Source of the DNA: Lolium rigidum
Lineage: Eukaryota; Streptophyta; Magnoliopsida; Poales; Poaceae
Direction: 5' to 3'
Assembly (NCBI RefSeq): GCF_022539505.1
Contig: NC_061508.1
Coordinates: 36,574,256 to 36,638,255, forward strand
DNA length: 64,000 nt
Under the pieces are notes generated by a model. That model had not been told where the DNA came from. It did no database searches and was given only the letters and a program-made list of their open reading frames with translations. The position numbers were made by a program, and so were the translations under genes. Of this stretch, positions 34,474 through 47,935 are shown in pieces; the stretch's first letter is position 1, and each line of letters starts with the position of its first letter.

Positions 34474-35683
34474 ACGATGGAGAAGTTGGGCATAAAATAG
34501 GAGGCAGTCCGATACGGCCACTGCCTCATCTCTGCGTCGTCGCGTTGCCCATGGCATCGATCACATGTCTGACTAGAGCCGGGAAAGCCGTGAACACGTG
34601 AGAAACCTACCAAGAGTACGCCCATACCGTAGTACTGCCCCTTTGCTCAGACCACGGGCCAATTGCTCTATGGCTTTTATGTTGCCCGTCTACTGACCAG
34701 TGTGCATGGGCGTCTTCGAGTACAAACATGCTGCAGCCTGCGATGCAGAGCCTCCCCCATTAGGATTATGCTGACAGAGCACTGAGAGCTGAACAATTCT
34801 GGTTGCCTGAAAAAATAAACTCATCTAATTTTGAACAAATATAGACCCCTGTGATATTACTACTACCGTAGTCTTATTTTCGTTAGAAACATTTTTGCAA
34901 TGTTATTATTTTAAATGTTTCAACAGTTTGTGAAGAAAACTAACAGAAAAGTTACAGATTTTAGACAAAAATCACCTATTTATGGACAGAAGAAAATTGC
35001 CCTAACATTCTCATAGAATGCAGCAGAAAAATGAGAAAGATACTCCATGCTACCGTTCTTCCAAACAGGGTCTGGTTCAACAAACACAACACCGAAGCGT
35101 GCAGGTGACTGACATCAAAACAAGTACGGAGCTCCCACGACAAACAAGTGCAAGAAAAGTTTCACGAGAGGAAAGGGAATGTTCCAAACACTTATATATG
35201 TACCAGTGTTGTCTTCAACAAAAGTGTTGATTAAGCGAAGGTGCTCAAAAGTACACAACAGTATCTTGTCTGCTGAAACGAAAAATAGAGGGTACATGTT
35301 TCAAGATATCCCAGCCAAAGAGGTTGAGGAAAAAATGTTGATTTCAAGTCCACTTCAACTTGGGGGGACATCAACACTTCGAACATATATATTTACACAA
35401 TGGAAACATGAGCAATGGTACAACTTCCAAAGAATAATACACTACCTACATTCTTTCTTTTCTTTTAAGAAAATAGAACAATGCCTATCTACTTGCATCT
35501 AGAAGAAATAATAACAGATGAACTGGTGGACCAGAATAGTTACACTTCACTAAAGGACTACTTGGATCTTGAATGGTGTGACTCCGTGAGATTGTATATC
35601 GGAAGTAGTATGGTAGTGGCAATATTTCATATCTGATGCCATCATGCAGCTTGGGTGTAGTGATAAATCATTTGGCAATATCA
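34474..35683. other. Sequence between Harbinger element and SAC gene 3' end
   Basis: AT-rich, with no domain-bearing ORF. The part next to 35683 should include the SAC phosphatase 3' UTR. Confidence 0.5.
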
Positions 35684-38600
35684 TTAGTACCAAAAAGCCT
35701 CTCCCTGATCAACCCACTGCATGAAACTTCCGGATAACCCATGAGCCTCAATCTCTGGAGTGTGACCACTGGCACCAATATCAGTTGAAACATTCACATC
35801 AGGAGTACTTCCGGCTCTTGACCTGCTCAGCAACACAAATATAGTGAGGAAGGATAGAAGAATTTTCTAGATATCACTGCTCAGCTTCATGGACATTTAG
35901 GAATCGGCCCATGCGGCCCAAAACTCATATACAAAAAGTCTAGTACAAACAAGAGATCTACAGATTGTGTTCAAATGGGCAATTTAAGCAAGCTGTGTTG
36001 CAACTTTAATTCTTAGTGATAAATGTAGAATAACTTTTAGGAAATTCATGTTATCAAATTTTGTGTGCATTATTGCATGTGTACAAATACAACAAATAAA
36101 AGGCTAGGTACATGGAAACACATAGAAATAGGTTAAAAAGGGAAAAGCAGGGCAGTAGGAACAACCTTTCATTTTCTGAAGGTGAAAGCCAGTCGAGATC
36201 AAGGAAATTTGAATCCCCAGAACCGTTGCAGTAGTCAAGCTCACAGCTCGCATACTTAATGCGTGACACTGTAGGAGTATAACTGCGGTTGTTTTCAAGA
36301 GAAAAGATAAATTTGATATCATAAGTGTCAAATTTTAATTTCTGTTAAACACCAGTATGCTATTCACAGAATATGAAAAGGTGAAGTTTCAGACTCAGAC
36401 CAACCTTGACTTTGACACTGCATTATTAGAGGTACATAAAATTTCATGTACTGAACCAGACCGGCAGTTTGGAGGTTGTAGCTCATTTTTTAAATCACTA
36501 AATCCTGATGCTGAAATTCCATTTTGACCGTTGCTGGACATCGATGTGTTGCTTTTACGAAGAATGCTACCATCTGATCTTGCCCTTTTCATCATTTTAC
36601 TGTGACAAATATACAACAAGTCAGACAATTGATAAGATAGATTTTATTGATCTGCAAAATGCATCCAAGGATAAAATTTGTATATTTTCTTCAAACAGGG
36701 TGGTCCTGAGATGACATGGGATCATGGAAACACCATGCAAAGTTATACAGTACCCATGTTTTCAAGAATATAGACTACCCCCTCTATTTCAGGACATCGA
36801 AACTGGCAAACCTAGTACACAAGGATTAGAATAATATTCATAAGAAAAAGTAGCAAGTGTTACCCGTACAAAAGAAAATAGAAGAGACAACTAAAAACTC
36901 ATTGTTCTGTTCTAATTCTATAAGCACAGGCACAACTAGCTATATGCAATGGATGGAGTACTTTGATCTCTATTTGTCCATTAACTATTTAACTGTGATA
37001 ACAAAAGATAATACTATAACAGCATTGAGATACCATAGTACCACATAGACATAACAAGTTTAAATACATTATGTTTAAATTAGAGAATTTAAAATGGTAA
37101 CAATCAAACTCTGCTGGTCAGAACTTTTGAAGTGAAGGATGCAGTGCTAAGTCAACATCCACTCGTCTAAAAATTATTTCTGGTCTCATATTCTCATGCA
37201 AACATTACTGGCCAGTTCATGTTACCAACTGTTAGTGGCATCATACTAGTTATGGCCAACAAATAAATGCACTAATATTTTTTTTACCACTACGTGTAAG
37301 CCAGATTGGGGGTACATTGCTCTTCTAGTTTAACCAAATGGAAAAGCTTTATGTAATGGTCTTGTCAAACATAGTCGAGAAAACCCAATATCGAAAGCTT
37401 ACCTCGTATTGTCATCAAGGACATTCTCCCCAGCAACAGACTCTGGCTCCCAAGGTGCAGATTTGCCCTGATGCGGTTGACAGTGTCCCAAAAATCTACA
37501 ATTTTAAGAAGGCAAACACAACAAGTATAACAAAATTAGTACATACTATTTCCTATTCGAGGTATATAAGCAGTGTTTGGTGAAAAATGAGCTTGACCGA
37601 ACATACAAATTTATTGCTGCCTGTTTGTAAGCATCCATATATGCATTACTGTAGTATCGTTGTAGTGTCCTGAAGAACTCCTGAGACTGAATAGCAAACT
37701 TAAGGTGCCCTCTCTTTGCAGAGAATATCTGTACATAAAAGATAAAAATCATATGTAAGCTCAATCCGAAAAGAGCACAATGAACAGCTCAACATGAAGA
37801 AAACACGTCATATTGGGCCTTTGGAGACTCATCAATCAGCAAAAATTCGCGAACGGCTGCCTTTTTTCAGTCCTCGAGCGACAGGTTAGTGGTTTGTCAA
37901 CTTACGTCACACCCAACTTAATAAACAAATTCTCATATGCCGCTAGTCCTCCATACGAAAATAAAAAAATCAAACTGGGTTAGGCCCACTTTTCAATTTA
38001 TTTTCTTGAAACAAATGCACTGTTATGTAGTTGTCGTGATGCAATTGGTTCCATTTGAAAATTAAGCCTTAAAACAAACAGATGTTTATCTAAGGAGCAA
38101 AACTAGACTAATCATAGAACAACTAATGCAGTATAAGCACTGCCATTTTAATCAAGAGTTTTTCTATTATTGGAGTGAAGGAACTGCACGGACTTAACAC
38201 TGAATACTGAAACAAGATGCCAGTATGCCACAATAAAAAAAAATGATACCAGAAGAACAGAAAAATGACACGAGGTGTAGTAGTACCTTATTATGTGCAG
38301 CCGAACCACCATATTGTAAAGCAAGTGTGTCGCCCATCCGCTCATAAAAATGCATCAAATGGTGGGCGAGGGGGGAGTCCAAATCATGCTCTGGGGATTC
38401 TACAGCACCAAGTGCATGCAGCTGGTGTCCAAGAGAAGCTAAACCATAGGCATACTGAGCAACGTTTGTGCGGTCTAAACAATCTATACAGTTTGTGCGC
38501 AAGACACCCTTTTGTAATTTTGGAGGCTTTACTGGCATAGGTCCATTGTTACTGACTACATGTTCTGGAATTTCATTAGTGGAAGTATCAGAACTGACAC

Positions 38601-41600
38601 GGGTATCTTCTTGGGAAATGTCATCATTATTATTGACACAGTCCACATTGTCACCATCATGGTTGTCATCACACGCACCAAGGCCACAGCCATTGTTCCT
38701 ATAAGGTGGGAAATGGAATATTATAAAAAAAAATGCAAACAAAAAAACCTTTGTATTAAAGCAGTATGTTGTTCATGAGATAAAAGACAAAATAATTTCA
38801 GATTAAAAAGTGAACACCGGTACAAAATAAGAAATACTTACAATGGAGCATGTAAATTAAGGGAGCTCCCAGGTGTTTGATCCGAGGAAACTTGACAGTA
38901 GAAGAATTCTGTCAAGTTCAGTGCTTCAGATGCCACTTTCATCAGTACTTGAAGGGCATCTATAGTTTTGCTGGAATAGTAGTTGCCTTAGTAATGCATG
39001 TCAAAAACATCTAATAAAACACAACTGAAAGGAAGTACAAATAATCAATACCTTTGAGTGCTTTTACTAAGATCCCAATGTAAAAATTTCAAATGATTTT
39101 CTCCTGGTAGACCATTATTTATAATCTTTATTGCTTTATCGAATTCTTGACGAAGTGTAGACTCCCGTGGTCTCCTCTCGCGTGTCTTTAAAACATAGAA
39201 GCAAGAAAGAAGGTAAGAGCATGAGCTATTAAAGTAACCTTCAACCAGAAAAGGTGAAGGTATCCAAAACTAAACTTTGATCATCAGTTTCTATTGTAAA
39301 TAACTTGTAATATTTTTTTAAACCTCACAAGATTATAATATACGGTATTCACATGCTTGAGAAGTTGAGATAGTGCATCCACGTGTTCTACATTATCTAA
39401 AAGTAGCTAAAATCTGAAAGAATCACAATGCTAATGCTATTTATATATATCATGTCAAAAAGATTCAAATCCAACGTCAGAAGAAAAAAAAATCCAGTGC
39501 TGACAGTGACAAGTCCATTTCACAGCCGAATTTGAATGAGCAACTATTCACATCTCGATTTGTCTTCTGTTGTCCAAATCTTCCTTTTGAAGTCGACTTG
39601 TGTAGCGATACATGTTGTGTCTATTTCCTCTCAGTTTGTCCTCAATAAAAGGAGGCTCCCAGATATTAATCAACCTAATCCAAACATATGTCCTTTGCCT
39701 CAATGACGATGGCGCACCACCTTACTTCATAAAAGCAAAAGGTGTTTAGCGTACTACAAACTCGGATCCAATACATTTACTAGAATCAGTCACATGCATG
39801 GAATACTTCAATGGGTAGACGTTGGAGGTTGAGCAGATCCTTTCGACTTCCATGTGGCATAGGTATTTCGGTTATTTTGTGTTGCACTAACTGTTGACTG
39901 AACAGTAACGGAGGGGGGGGGGGGGGGCATATGCATAATACACCTAACTGAACAGTGGCAAATGTATAATTTGTAAAAAGTACTGGCAAAATGAAGTATT
40001 TTCTGAGTCAATTGTACTCAGATTATTTCACATGGATGGTCTAAATACTCAGAAATAGATCGTTTAGTCAAAAGTTAAGTGCACACACTCAATGATGTCA
40101 CCGTTTTTTAAAGGGAGAAGTACAGATATAGAGAAAGCATACATCATAAGCATTTACGACATGATAACACTGTGAGGCTTACCTTAATCAAGTTTAAGAT
40201 AATGATAGGATTTCCATATCTCCTCCTAAGATTTTCAAAATGAAGTCTGGTAGCTTCGTAATTATTGTCCTTCTCATGCACTGAAAGAACGAGTGCATTA
40301 AAATAACTGAATGATATACATGCATCAAAGAAGGATTCAAATACTTACATATGATATCTGGCTTAATATTGAGCTTTGATGTCTCCTGGGACCAGAATAG
40401 AGGAATCGAACCCCTGTTCTGCACAACAGAGCTGATTTGCCTAGGTCCAAGTGTGTCTTCATAAACAATTTGCTCAGTCTCAACGTCATTTGCTACTCTG
40501 CCCTCCTCATTTACACCTCTCTTTAAATACCTGTTCAAAAACAAATGGCAACATCAAGCAATGATGTAATGATCCACATCTCCTTTCGAATCAGATTCAT
40601 CCACATTAGATAAAAAACTAACAGTAAAAGGTCATATATAATTATAAAGGGTTTGATAAGTGCGAACCTGGTTCCAGCATAATGCCTCGATCGTCTAGCA
40701 ATGAGTGTCAACATAATGTCCTTGCCAGAAACTGTGACTTTATCCTTGAATTAAAGAAGACAAATCAAATAAATCTACCATAAAATGGTGCCCAAAGGAG
40801 AAAGTTATTTAACCCTAGAGTAAGCATATTGTTCTGTCTACTTTAGATTATGTTTCCTCATAAGAACAAAATTAATTCACACCCAATGCATATCTTATAA
40901 GGGGTAAAACATGCGAAGCGGAAATATAAATTTCCCCATCGTATAATTGTATATTAATATTTGTAGTCTCTCCTCTTGACTGTCATATGATTTTAGAACT
41001 TTTAACCATTGATAAATCTGGGCATAGTTTGCTTTTAAACTGGGCAAACCATCAGCCCAACCCGCACCACACTGTATAGACGGTTTCGGCCGGCGTCGCC
41101 GTAGTGAACTGTCCAAACCACAAGAAAATATTCTTAGCTGGTTTGATACGGTTTGGACCCAACAAAACCGACCAAACCGCCGTGAGTAAAATAGGTAAGT
41201 ACCGATGTTAGCTGGCTTCCTTGGGCATGCATGTATAAGCAGTTCCGCACAGCTACGCGCTCTATTCGTTGTGATGGGCCCGGCTGTCTCTGTTCGGGGG
41301 CCCAGGTCACCTGTCCGCCACTTCGTTACGATGGACTTGAGTCTGGAGCATGGGGCTATTATATTCACTCGTGCACGGGCATACAGCGCGCAGGATACAG
41401 CATGCTCAGCATGCATGCAGAGGAGATCGGACGGAAACTGGTGTGAAACCGTTGACACCATATAACCAGTAGAGAACACACCGACGTATCATCTTATTTC
41501 TGAACAGTTTAAACCAGACCAGACCAGCTAAAACCGTAGCAAACGGTCCGGGTTGAGGAAACTGTACAACCCGTGTTAAGCCAGGATTGCCCAGGGTTAA

Positions 41601-43996
41601 CCGTGGAAAACAAGGTTGACGAACATAGTACTGTTACTGGCCTAGCCGCCTAGGATAAGAAAATTAAGTAAAACACGACCTCACCAAATAGTAGAAGAAA
41701 TGAAGAAAATAAAAAGGGAGAATAATTAATGGTCCAATATCTGTAAGATGATGTGGACAGTACTTGAGAGAAAGGGTCAGGTTTATGGATGCAGTCTACC
41801 ATCCATAGACACAAATTCTGTTGGGGAATACAACACACTAAAAGAGATCATTTCATAGGGCTATATATACCTGTTTAAAAAAACCATAGACTAATGCAAC
41901 AGTCCATCGGGTACTTTTCAGAACGTTACGAAACCCTCGTGTTAGATATTCATTCCATACGAACATTGTATCATATAGGTCCCACCCTTCCTGTGGATCA
42001 CTAAAATTCTCCTGGAAACTTCTCATGATATGGTACGAGTGGCTGAAAAAAAAGTCCTTCCTAAGATCTATAGTCTGCAAGAGCTTCTTGTACCTGCAAG
42101 CATAGTAAATGTCATTTTAAAAGGACACATACAGTACTGTTGGTTGTTATAGGAAATAAATAATTAAATATTAAGAAACAAGAATGAAATGCTTCACAAA
42201 TAAAAAATATTGCCAGCAACCAAAAATTGTGAATTGATGTGAAGTCTAGACATCATCGTATAGCCGTATACGGATACATGATACGACATACCTGTTTTCA
42301 TCCTTGGAATTAAAAAGTGTTGGCCTTGTTTTGCAATTAGATACCTCGATCATTGCCGTCTTAGTAACTTGGTAAACTGGATGGCCAAACATAGCACCAA
42401 TTTTTCTCTGCTCGGTGATAATTAACATGTAATAAGGCCCAAGGAACTTAATGAAACCTGTAGGGAAAATTAATAGTTGATGCATAGTCATAACACAATA
42501 AAGGACTATATTTGGCTGGAATTATTAGCATAGAAAGATGGGACAGTTTACCGATGATTCCACAACAATTTGTAACAAAATTGACTCCACCGGTTGACCT
42601 ATGCTCTTCATCTAGAACTTTTAGCAGATCAAGATATTCACTCTGTGAGTACATGGTACAGTCCTCGTCTATGTTAAGCTCTGATGGCTCCATTCTATCA
42701 ATCTTAAGTAATCTCCATAATGTTTTGTCAGTGTTAGTTCCAAGAATATAAAATGTCTGCAAAACAGAATTCATAATTTAAGTGAGATGAGAAACAACAT
42801 ATCAGAATATGAAGGACAATATTCAATAGTGCTTTCAGTAAATTGCAAGTACCCAGAAACCAAATATAGATACTACCAATTTTCGCATGTAATCACATAG
42901 AATGATAACGAGCTAGCAAAGATCATTGCATCATGTTTTCATAATGTCAATAAAATTAGTATTGTCACCTTTCCAAAATAGTTGACGATTTAAAACACGT
43001 CAGTCAAACTTAACTTTTATACAGCTAATTAATTAAAAATAGGTTAGTTAAGTTCAAATGATACTCCCTCCTCCTTTGTATACAAGGCAACTACGCATTT
43101 CGAGGCAAAACTTTGACTAATATTTTGACCAACAAGGTAAGAGTTATATGTCACCAAAAGGACTACCATTGGATTCATATTTGCAAGATGTTTTCAGCAA
43201 ACAACAAATGTCCAGAACGAGAACTTAAATTCACCCGGGAAACCAGCAAATATCCCAAAAACATCCTAACAAAGAGTAATAATCACACAAAAGAAGCAGC
43301 CAGTTTACACTGATAATTTGATTTAGAAAAGAAAAGCTGAAGTTAAATCTGTGTTATAGCACGGAACTTGCAAGTAAAAAAACACAAAGCTCTCCTCCTG
43401 GAACCAGAATGGCAACATTAACATCCAAAAGCTATTTTGAAACAAGAAAAGTTCCTTCCATTTCCTAAATAGAGAAGAGATGAAGAGAGGCAACAAGAAA
43501 AAACACAAATCCTAATCTCCGGCAGCGAGCGAAACAACACAAATAGACAGGGCTTCCTAAAATGCGTCTCTCCTGCAATAGTTAGTCCCCACCGATCAAA
43601 CCCGAATCACAACCAGAAGTCGCTCAACAGGAAGGCATTTTAAATCTCAGCCGTGGCACGGGGCGATCCTGAGCAAACCTTAATCACAAACAAGCCTAAT
43701 AATAATGAATTAACAGAAGAATCGCAATTCCAAATCTCCGGCGTGGCATGGAAAGGCCAAGTCTTTCCGGACCAAACAACCCGATAGAGCTCGGGCAATT
43801 CCGTAATCACGCGCCCGTGCAAAGCTCGCAGCGTCGCCGAATCAACCACCCGGCAGGAACAAGAAAATGAATAGGACGAAAGGAGCGCGCCACAACAAGG
43901 CGGCGCATTGCGGCTCGGATTGGAGGAGCTCACCGAGTCGGCCTGGTACAGCTCGAAGCTCTCGAGGCAGGTGTCCACCTCCGCCGGAGCAGCCAT
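35684..43996 (-). CDS. SAC-domain phosphoinositide phosphatase (15 coding exons)
   Basis: Removes phosphate from membrane phosphoinositides; the Fig4-like plant SAC1-SAC5 group favours PI(3,5)P2 and acts at endomembranes/tonoplast (family knowledge). Exons, 5' to 3': 43996-43934, 42756-42552, 42457-42292, 42093-41871, 40744-40668, 40530-40349, 40280-40183, 39185-39052, 38970-38842, 38698-38287, 37728-37607, 37495-37403, 36599-36405, 36282-36166, 35822-35684. Junctions are GT-AG and the frame is open, 784 aa, similar to plant SAC2-SAC5. The catalytic loop [12 protein letters not shown] holds C496 and R502 of the CX5R motif. N-terminal SAC sequence ([18 protein letters not shown]) is in exon 2; an Asp/Asn/Ser-rich loop (about 436-470) precedes the catalytic loop; the tail ends [20 protein letters not shown] is preferred over a Met 14 codons upstream because of its G at +4. 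No membrane anchor seen. Confidence 0.93.
39913..39927. repeat. Run of 15 G in SAC gene intron
   Basis: Fifteen consecutive G bases in the intron 39186-40182. Its length is likely to vary between individuals or to be misread. Confidence 0.9.
41033..41612. mobile_element. Possible MITE-like insertion in SAC intron
   Basis: This GC-richer block interrupts an otherwise AT-rich intron (40745-41870). Its ends are loosely inverted: TAAACTGGGCAAACC on the left and TAACCCTGGGCAATCC on the right read inward. AAACCG/GGTTTG motifs recur on both strands. No clean target duplication was found. The minus ORF 40895-41479 has no domain and spans the left edge, so it is probably spurious. Confidence 0.35.
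43064..43190. mobile_element. Possible Stowaway-like fragment in SAC first intron
   Basis: CTCCCTCCTCCTTTGTATAC follows a TA at 43062-43063, like a Stowaway left end. No matching right end could be fixed. Confidence 0.3.
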
Positions 43997-45590
43997 GGCC
44001 GTCCGAATCCCCGACGCTGGCGGGCTCAACAATCCCAACCTCGCATCCGCCGGCGCCAGCAGATCACAGCCCCGCCGGCCCTCGCAGGGACCCTATATCC
44101 ACGCCCGGCAGCTTGAGGTAGAGCATTCCCCCGGGAACCCCGCGCGGATCACAGCGGCGCCGCCCGCGAGGCCGAGCCCCAGGCCACGAGGTCTCCTGCG
44201 GGGAATGGCCGCGCCCTCCAGCTGGGATCCGGTGGGCTCGGGAGCGATCGCCGGTGGCCTCGGCGAGGTGGCAAATCTCTGGTGGGAGGAGGAGGAAGCG
44301 GAGGCCGTGAATGGAGCCAGCAAGAGGGGATTATTTTTCGCCTCTCCTTTTTCTTTCCTCTGTTGTGTTAAAAATCCGTGAGGCGTCGTCAGCGGAGGGA
44401 GGGTGATGAGCTGCTCTCGTGTTATTGGCTCCTGCTTCTTTCTCATTTTCTATTTATTCTTTCTGCTGGTTTTGTTGTCGTACTACTATATGTAAGATTA
44501 CTATATCCTTTTGGGGAGTGCAGTTTTGGCTCCCGGGTTGAGATGCACATGTTATCTGGGCCCTTATATTGTGCGCGGAGATGGACGACCGTGTCAGAAT
44601 TCAATGGGGTGCGCGCGCTAGTAAATTGAGTATAGACCATGGTTATCACGTACGGTCAGGCAGAGGGCCCACCATAGTTTTGCCCCGCGACGGAGAGAAA
44701 ACAGGGACTGAACACGGCGGCTTAACCGGTGTGATCTGGACCCGCGGAACAATCTGCTGGCGGCCTCATGGACCACGGTCCAGGTATCATGTCTGCGCTA
44801 GCCTCCAAATCTGGCCGCATGGAAATCAGGCTGCCACATACCTCCGGAGGAAAAATCAACTATCCAAGAGCTCCGGCGATTCGACCGGCGCCTACGCGGG
44901 TGTCGCAAGCTGTAAACGGCATCGGGGCGGGGAGCAGAGCACGTTTCGCCGGGCGACCTCGGCCAAGTTCAACGGAGTTCCCGCTGACGGGCAAGCAGAC
45001 TCAGCACAGTCAACTGGGAAGCTGAATCCACAGTCTCCGCGGTGGACAAAAAGGTACGGTTCATGAACTATGGCATTATCAGATTAGAGTTCATGAACTA
45101 TGGCATTAGCAGATTAGTCGGTAGTGTAGTCAGTACGGTTGGCTCTGAAATCGAATTAAATCTTGCTGCTATGGTTAGATTAAAGACCAATACGAGATCA
45201 GTAAGTTTGGGGCATGTGGTGCTGGGGTAGCAGAAATCAAGTCTCGCTGTACGTTGTAGTTCTCGTCAGATCGAATACAGGGAGTAGTCACCCAGTTCAG
45301 TTCATTTTTATTTATTTTTTCCCTAAAAAAAATGTAGCACGCAGATTAAAATCGCACAGGTATAAATTTTAGGAAATTTGGGTGATGCAAAGTCCTTGTG
45401 GGTTCAGTCATGCTAGAACAGGACACAGCAGAATTCGGCAAAAAATTGATTGGGAATTTGTGTGTTGCAGTGGTATTTTGTCTATGACAGCCATTCAGTT
45501 GAGTTTCTTCAGGACTGTCAAATTTCTACAGGAAGTACACTAGACAGTTTCTGATCTTTCTGATGCCTGCTTTGCCGCATTTGCAGGTTC
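43997..45590. other. SAC gene upstream region and intergenic sequence
   Basis: GC-rich up to about 44330, consistent with the promoter and 5' UTR of the minus-strand SAC gene. The rest lies between two divergently oriented units. Short overlapping ORFs have no recognisable domain. Confidence 0.5.
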
Positions 45591-46400
45591 CATGTCGGAC
45601 GGGCAGCACCGGACAGGATACCCGGCGCATCCAGGAAGAGTGCCCTTGAAAAATCTATCTGTGGATATGCAGAAAAGTTTGGGGATGAGGTCATCGATCC
45701 TTGCCTGGCAACAATGTTCTATTCACTCGGTGATGCTTATGATTTCTAAACTTGTACTTGTGGGAGCATGGTTTCAGAATTAGGTGTGGAAAGAGCCACC
45801 GGAGCGTAGAGAAATCAAAATGAATGCAGGAAATTGTGTGCGGATGCTCGGTAAGTGTCCATCACGTGAACATGCTGAACCGTGTATCCCTTTTGTGCAT
45901 TGTGGTGACACTCAAAATGTTGATTTGCTGCTCTCTTCTCTCTTTTTTTTTCCAGGGCAAACCGTCATCGCAGAACACTAAATTATGCATTGGCGAATGC
46001 TCTGCAATGATCGGGTTGCTTGAAACAGCGGAAATGGATGGTACATAATTGAGGAGAGAGTGAAACATAACTACAAGGGCTGAAAATTGTGGATAAAAAG
46101 TCTTCTGGCCTTCACACAAGTACATAAATGTGTACACAAGAGATCTAGTCCGCCAGGTAAGGGAAAATAACATAAATGTTGTAAAAGCATACAACATAAT
46201 TGCAGCATTCTTTGGGAATGAAGGCAAAACGGTCACTTCAAGTTTGGGAACTAAGGAGCAGGCAAACAATGATGTCAGAAAACCGTCGAGGCATTCGATG
46301 AACTAGGAGCAAGGACCAGGACTTCATGTCTAGGGTGCAAACAGACGATAAAGTTCGAATCAATAATCTTATGTGGACCACAGGGGCAATGCACAATAAG

Positions 46401-47655
46401 TTTTTTTTTCTTCGAAATGGGAGCATCATCCCAGCCTCTGCATCCACACGGCTTTTCTTTATTAAATTATTCGCAAAGCCTTACAAGGGAGATACAAAGA
46501 TCAACTCGAAGCCACCTTTTCAGCGACAACTCGCTATACCTATAAGAGCGATGAAGGAGGTGACCATGAACGAGGCCGCACTCGACAATACACCAACGCA
46601 CATCATCTAAAACTGAATGCCTTCCCAAGCCGCCCATTGGCGGGTGAGAAGCACAACCAGTCAAGCGGACCCTGAGCGCACGCCACTGTACACGCCACAA
46701 AAATCGCTACCGCCGTCTTCCTCACACCCATCTTCAAGAGGGATCATCGTATTGACCTTGCTAGACCTGCCGTCGATGTCACCATGACGCCAAACCGCTC
46801 CACCATCCTGCACGCGTCCAACAGTCCGCGCCCGTCTTCGATACCCTGCAGCTCCACACCGCCGAGAATCATCGACGTCAACATGGTAGATGAACACCAC
46901 TCCACCAAGATCCACCTCCATCCAGCCGCTGCTCCAAGAACGATGCCTCAAGAGGTAGAACGACGCAGGAACGCCATCATCAACCGATCCGGAGACACGA
47001 ATCTAGGGTTTTCCCGGAGCGAGCACGAGCGAGTAGCCGCAAGCTGCGACGATGATACCTTCAAGAAGGAAGCGACACTTAACGCCGCCATCGCCCGCCA
47101 ATCGTGTCACGGTTTTCACCGATAGCCGCGAGTCCCCAACTCGGCAAGAGAAGGCGAGAGAGGCCAACAAAGATGATGCCTTCGCAAGGGAACGCCGCCA
47201 ATAGCCGCCGCCCTCATCCGCCAAGAACGAAGTAAAGGCGCGGTTTTCACCGCTAGCTCGTCGTCGACTAGATCTTCATTGCCAGAGTAGACGGATTTCG
47301 TGATCCGCCACCCCAGCAACCAGCCGACCTCTTCCGGCGAAGAAGGAAGCAACCACCACCAAAACCGGATCAGATCCTGGGCGCCCTCTGTGACTCGGAG
47401 ATAGCCAAGAGGAAACCCTGCAACCGACGAAGGTCGGCAGCGCCGCCGCTCACCGAGGCCCAAAGGGCTCGGGGCCAATGACTACCACGAACGTCGTTGA
47501 TGCGTGATCTCCCCAGTCGTCGCCATCTCGGATCGCTGCCGGGTGACGGCGACGGAGAGGAGACCACGCAGAAGAGGGCTAGGGGAGGGAGGAATGGGCG
47601 CACCGGCTCGGCGTGGCGGCCACCGCGCAAACGCGAGGGAGGGTTACACGAGGGA
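46401..47655 (-). mobile_element. LINE-like non-autonomous retroposon in the FAR1 pseudogene
   Basis: On the minus strand the element ends in AGGCTGGGATGATGCTCCC, TTCGAAG and an A tract (T run at 46401-46409), as in LINE 3' ends. The opposite end is a GC-rich leader. It splits FAR1 sequence between MWTTGAMHNK and YKFFWYAITFD. Minus ORFs inside (47116-47478, 47370-47630) have no retroelement enzyme motif. The target duplication is not clean: ACAATAAG on one side resembles GTACAAG on the other. Confidence 0.6.
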
Positions 47656-47729
47656 GTACAAGTTCTTTTGGTATGCTATAACTTTCGACATTACATACAA
47701 GACCAACTTGAATGACATGGCATTTGGTT

Positions 47730-47827
47730 TGTTTGTGAGGGGTAAATAACCACTTCAAAGAGCATTTGGCTGGTGTCATGTTTGTGAGGGGTAAATAACC
47801 ACTTCAAAGAGCATTTGGCTGGTGTCA
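47730..47827. repeat. Tandem 49-bp duplication
   Basis: Copies 47730-47778 and 47779-47827, identical, within the MULE-domain fragment of the FAR1 pseudogene. 49 is not a multiple of three, so the duplication breaks the frame. Confidence 0.92.
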
Positions 47828-47935
47828 TGTTTCGGGACGATCAGGTTGAGAGCTTCGAAATGGGTTTTTGCAAAGTTTGCCTGAATGATAGGAGGAGTTC
47901 CACCTAAAACAATAGTAACTTGTAAGTTGATGTGG

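Larger units (their letters stand above)
45592..47935 (+). pseudogene. FAR1/FHY3-like (Mutator-derived) gene, decayed
   Basis: FAR1/FHY3 proteins are transcription factors domesticated from Mutator-like transposases. Ordered fragments: FGDEVIDPCLATMFYSLGDAYDF (from 45678), WEHGFRIRCGKSHRSVEKSK, MQEIVCGCS, then after an intron (45851-45955, GT-AG) GKPSSQNTKLCIGECSAMI, the FAR1 DNA-binding region. Then YTRDLVRQVRENNINVVKAY (46133 on), RVQTDDKVRINNLMWTTG (to 46400) and, beyond a LINE-like insertion, ITFDITYKTNLNDMAFGLFV, VNNHFKEHLAGVMFRDDQVESFE and MIGGVPPKT, the start of the MULE transposase domain. Disabling changes: a 1-bp loss near 45748, a TGA at 45821-45823, further frame changes, the insertion, and a 49-bp duplication with a frameshift near 47740. 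The SWIM zinc-finger end is absent. Homology is by motif memory, but fragment order is consistent. Confidence 0.8.

Noticed and set aside
43908..44381. 157-aa plus ORF over the SAC gene start
   Set aside because: It is antisense to the first SAC exon and promoter in a GC-rich stretch, where long spurious ORFs are expected.
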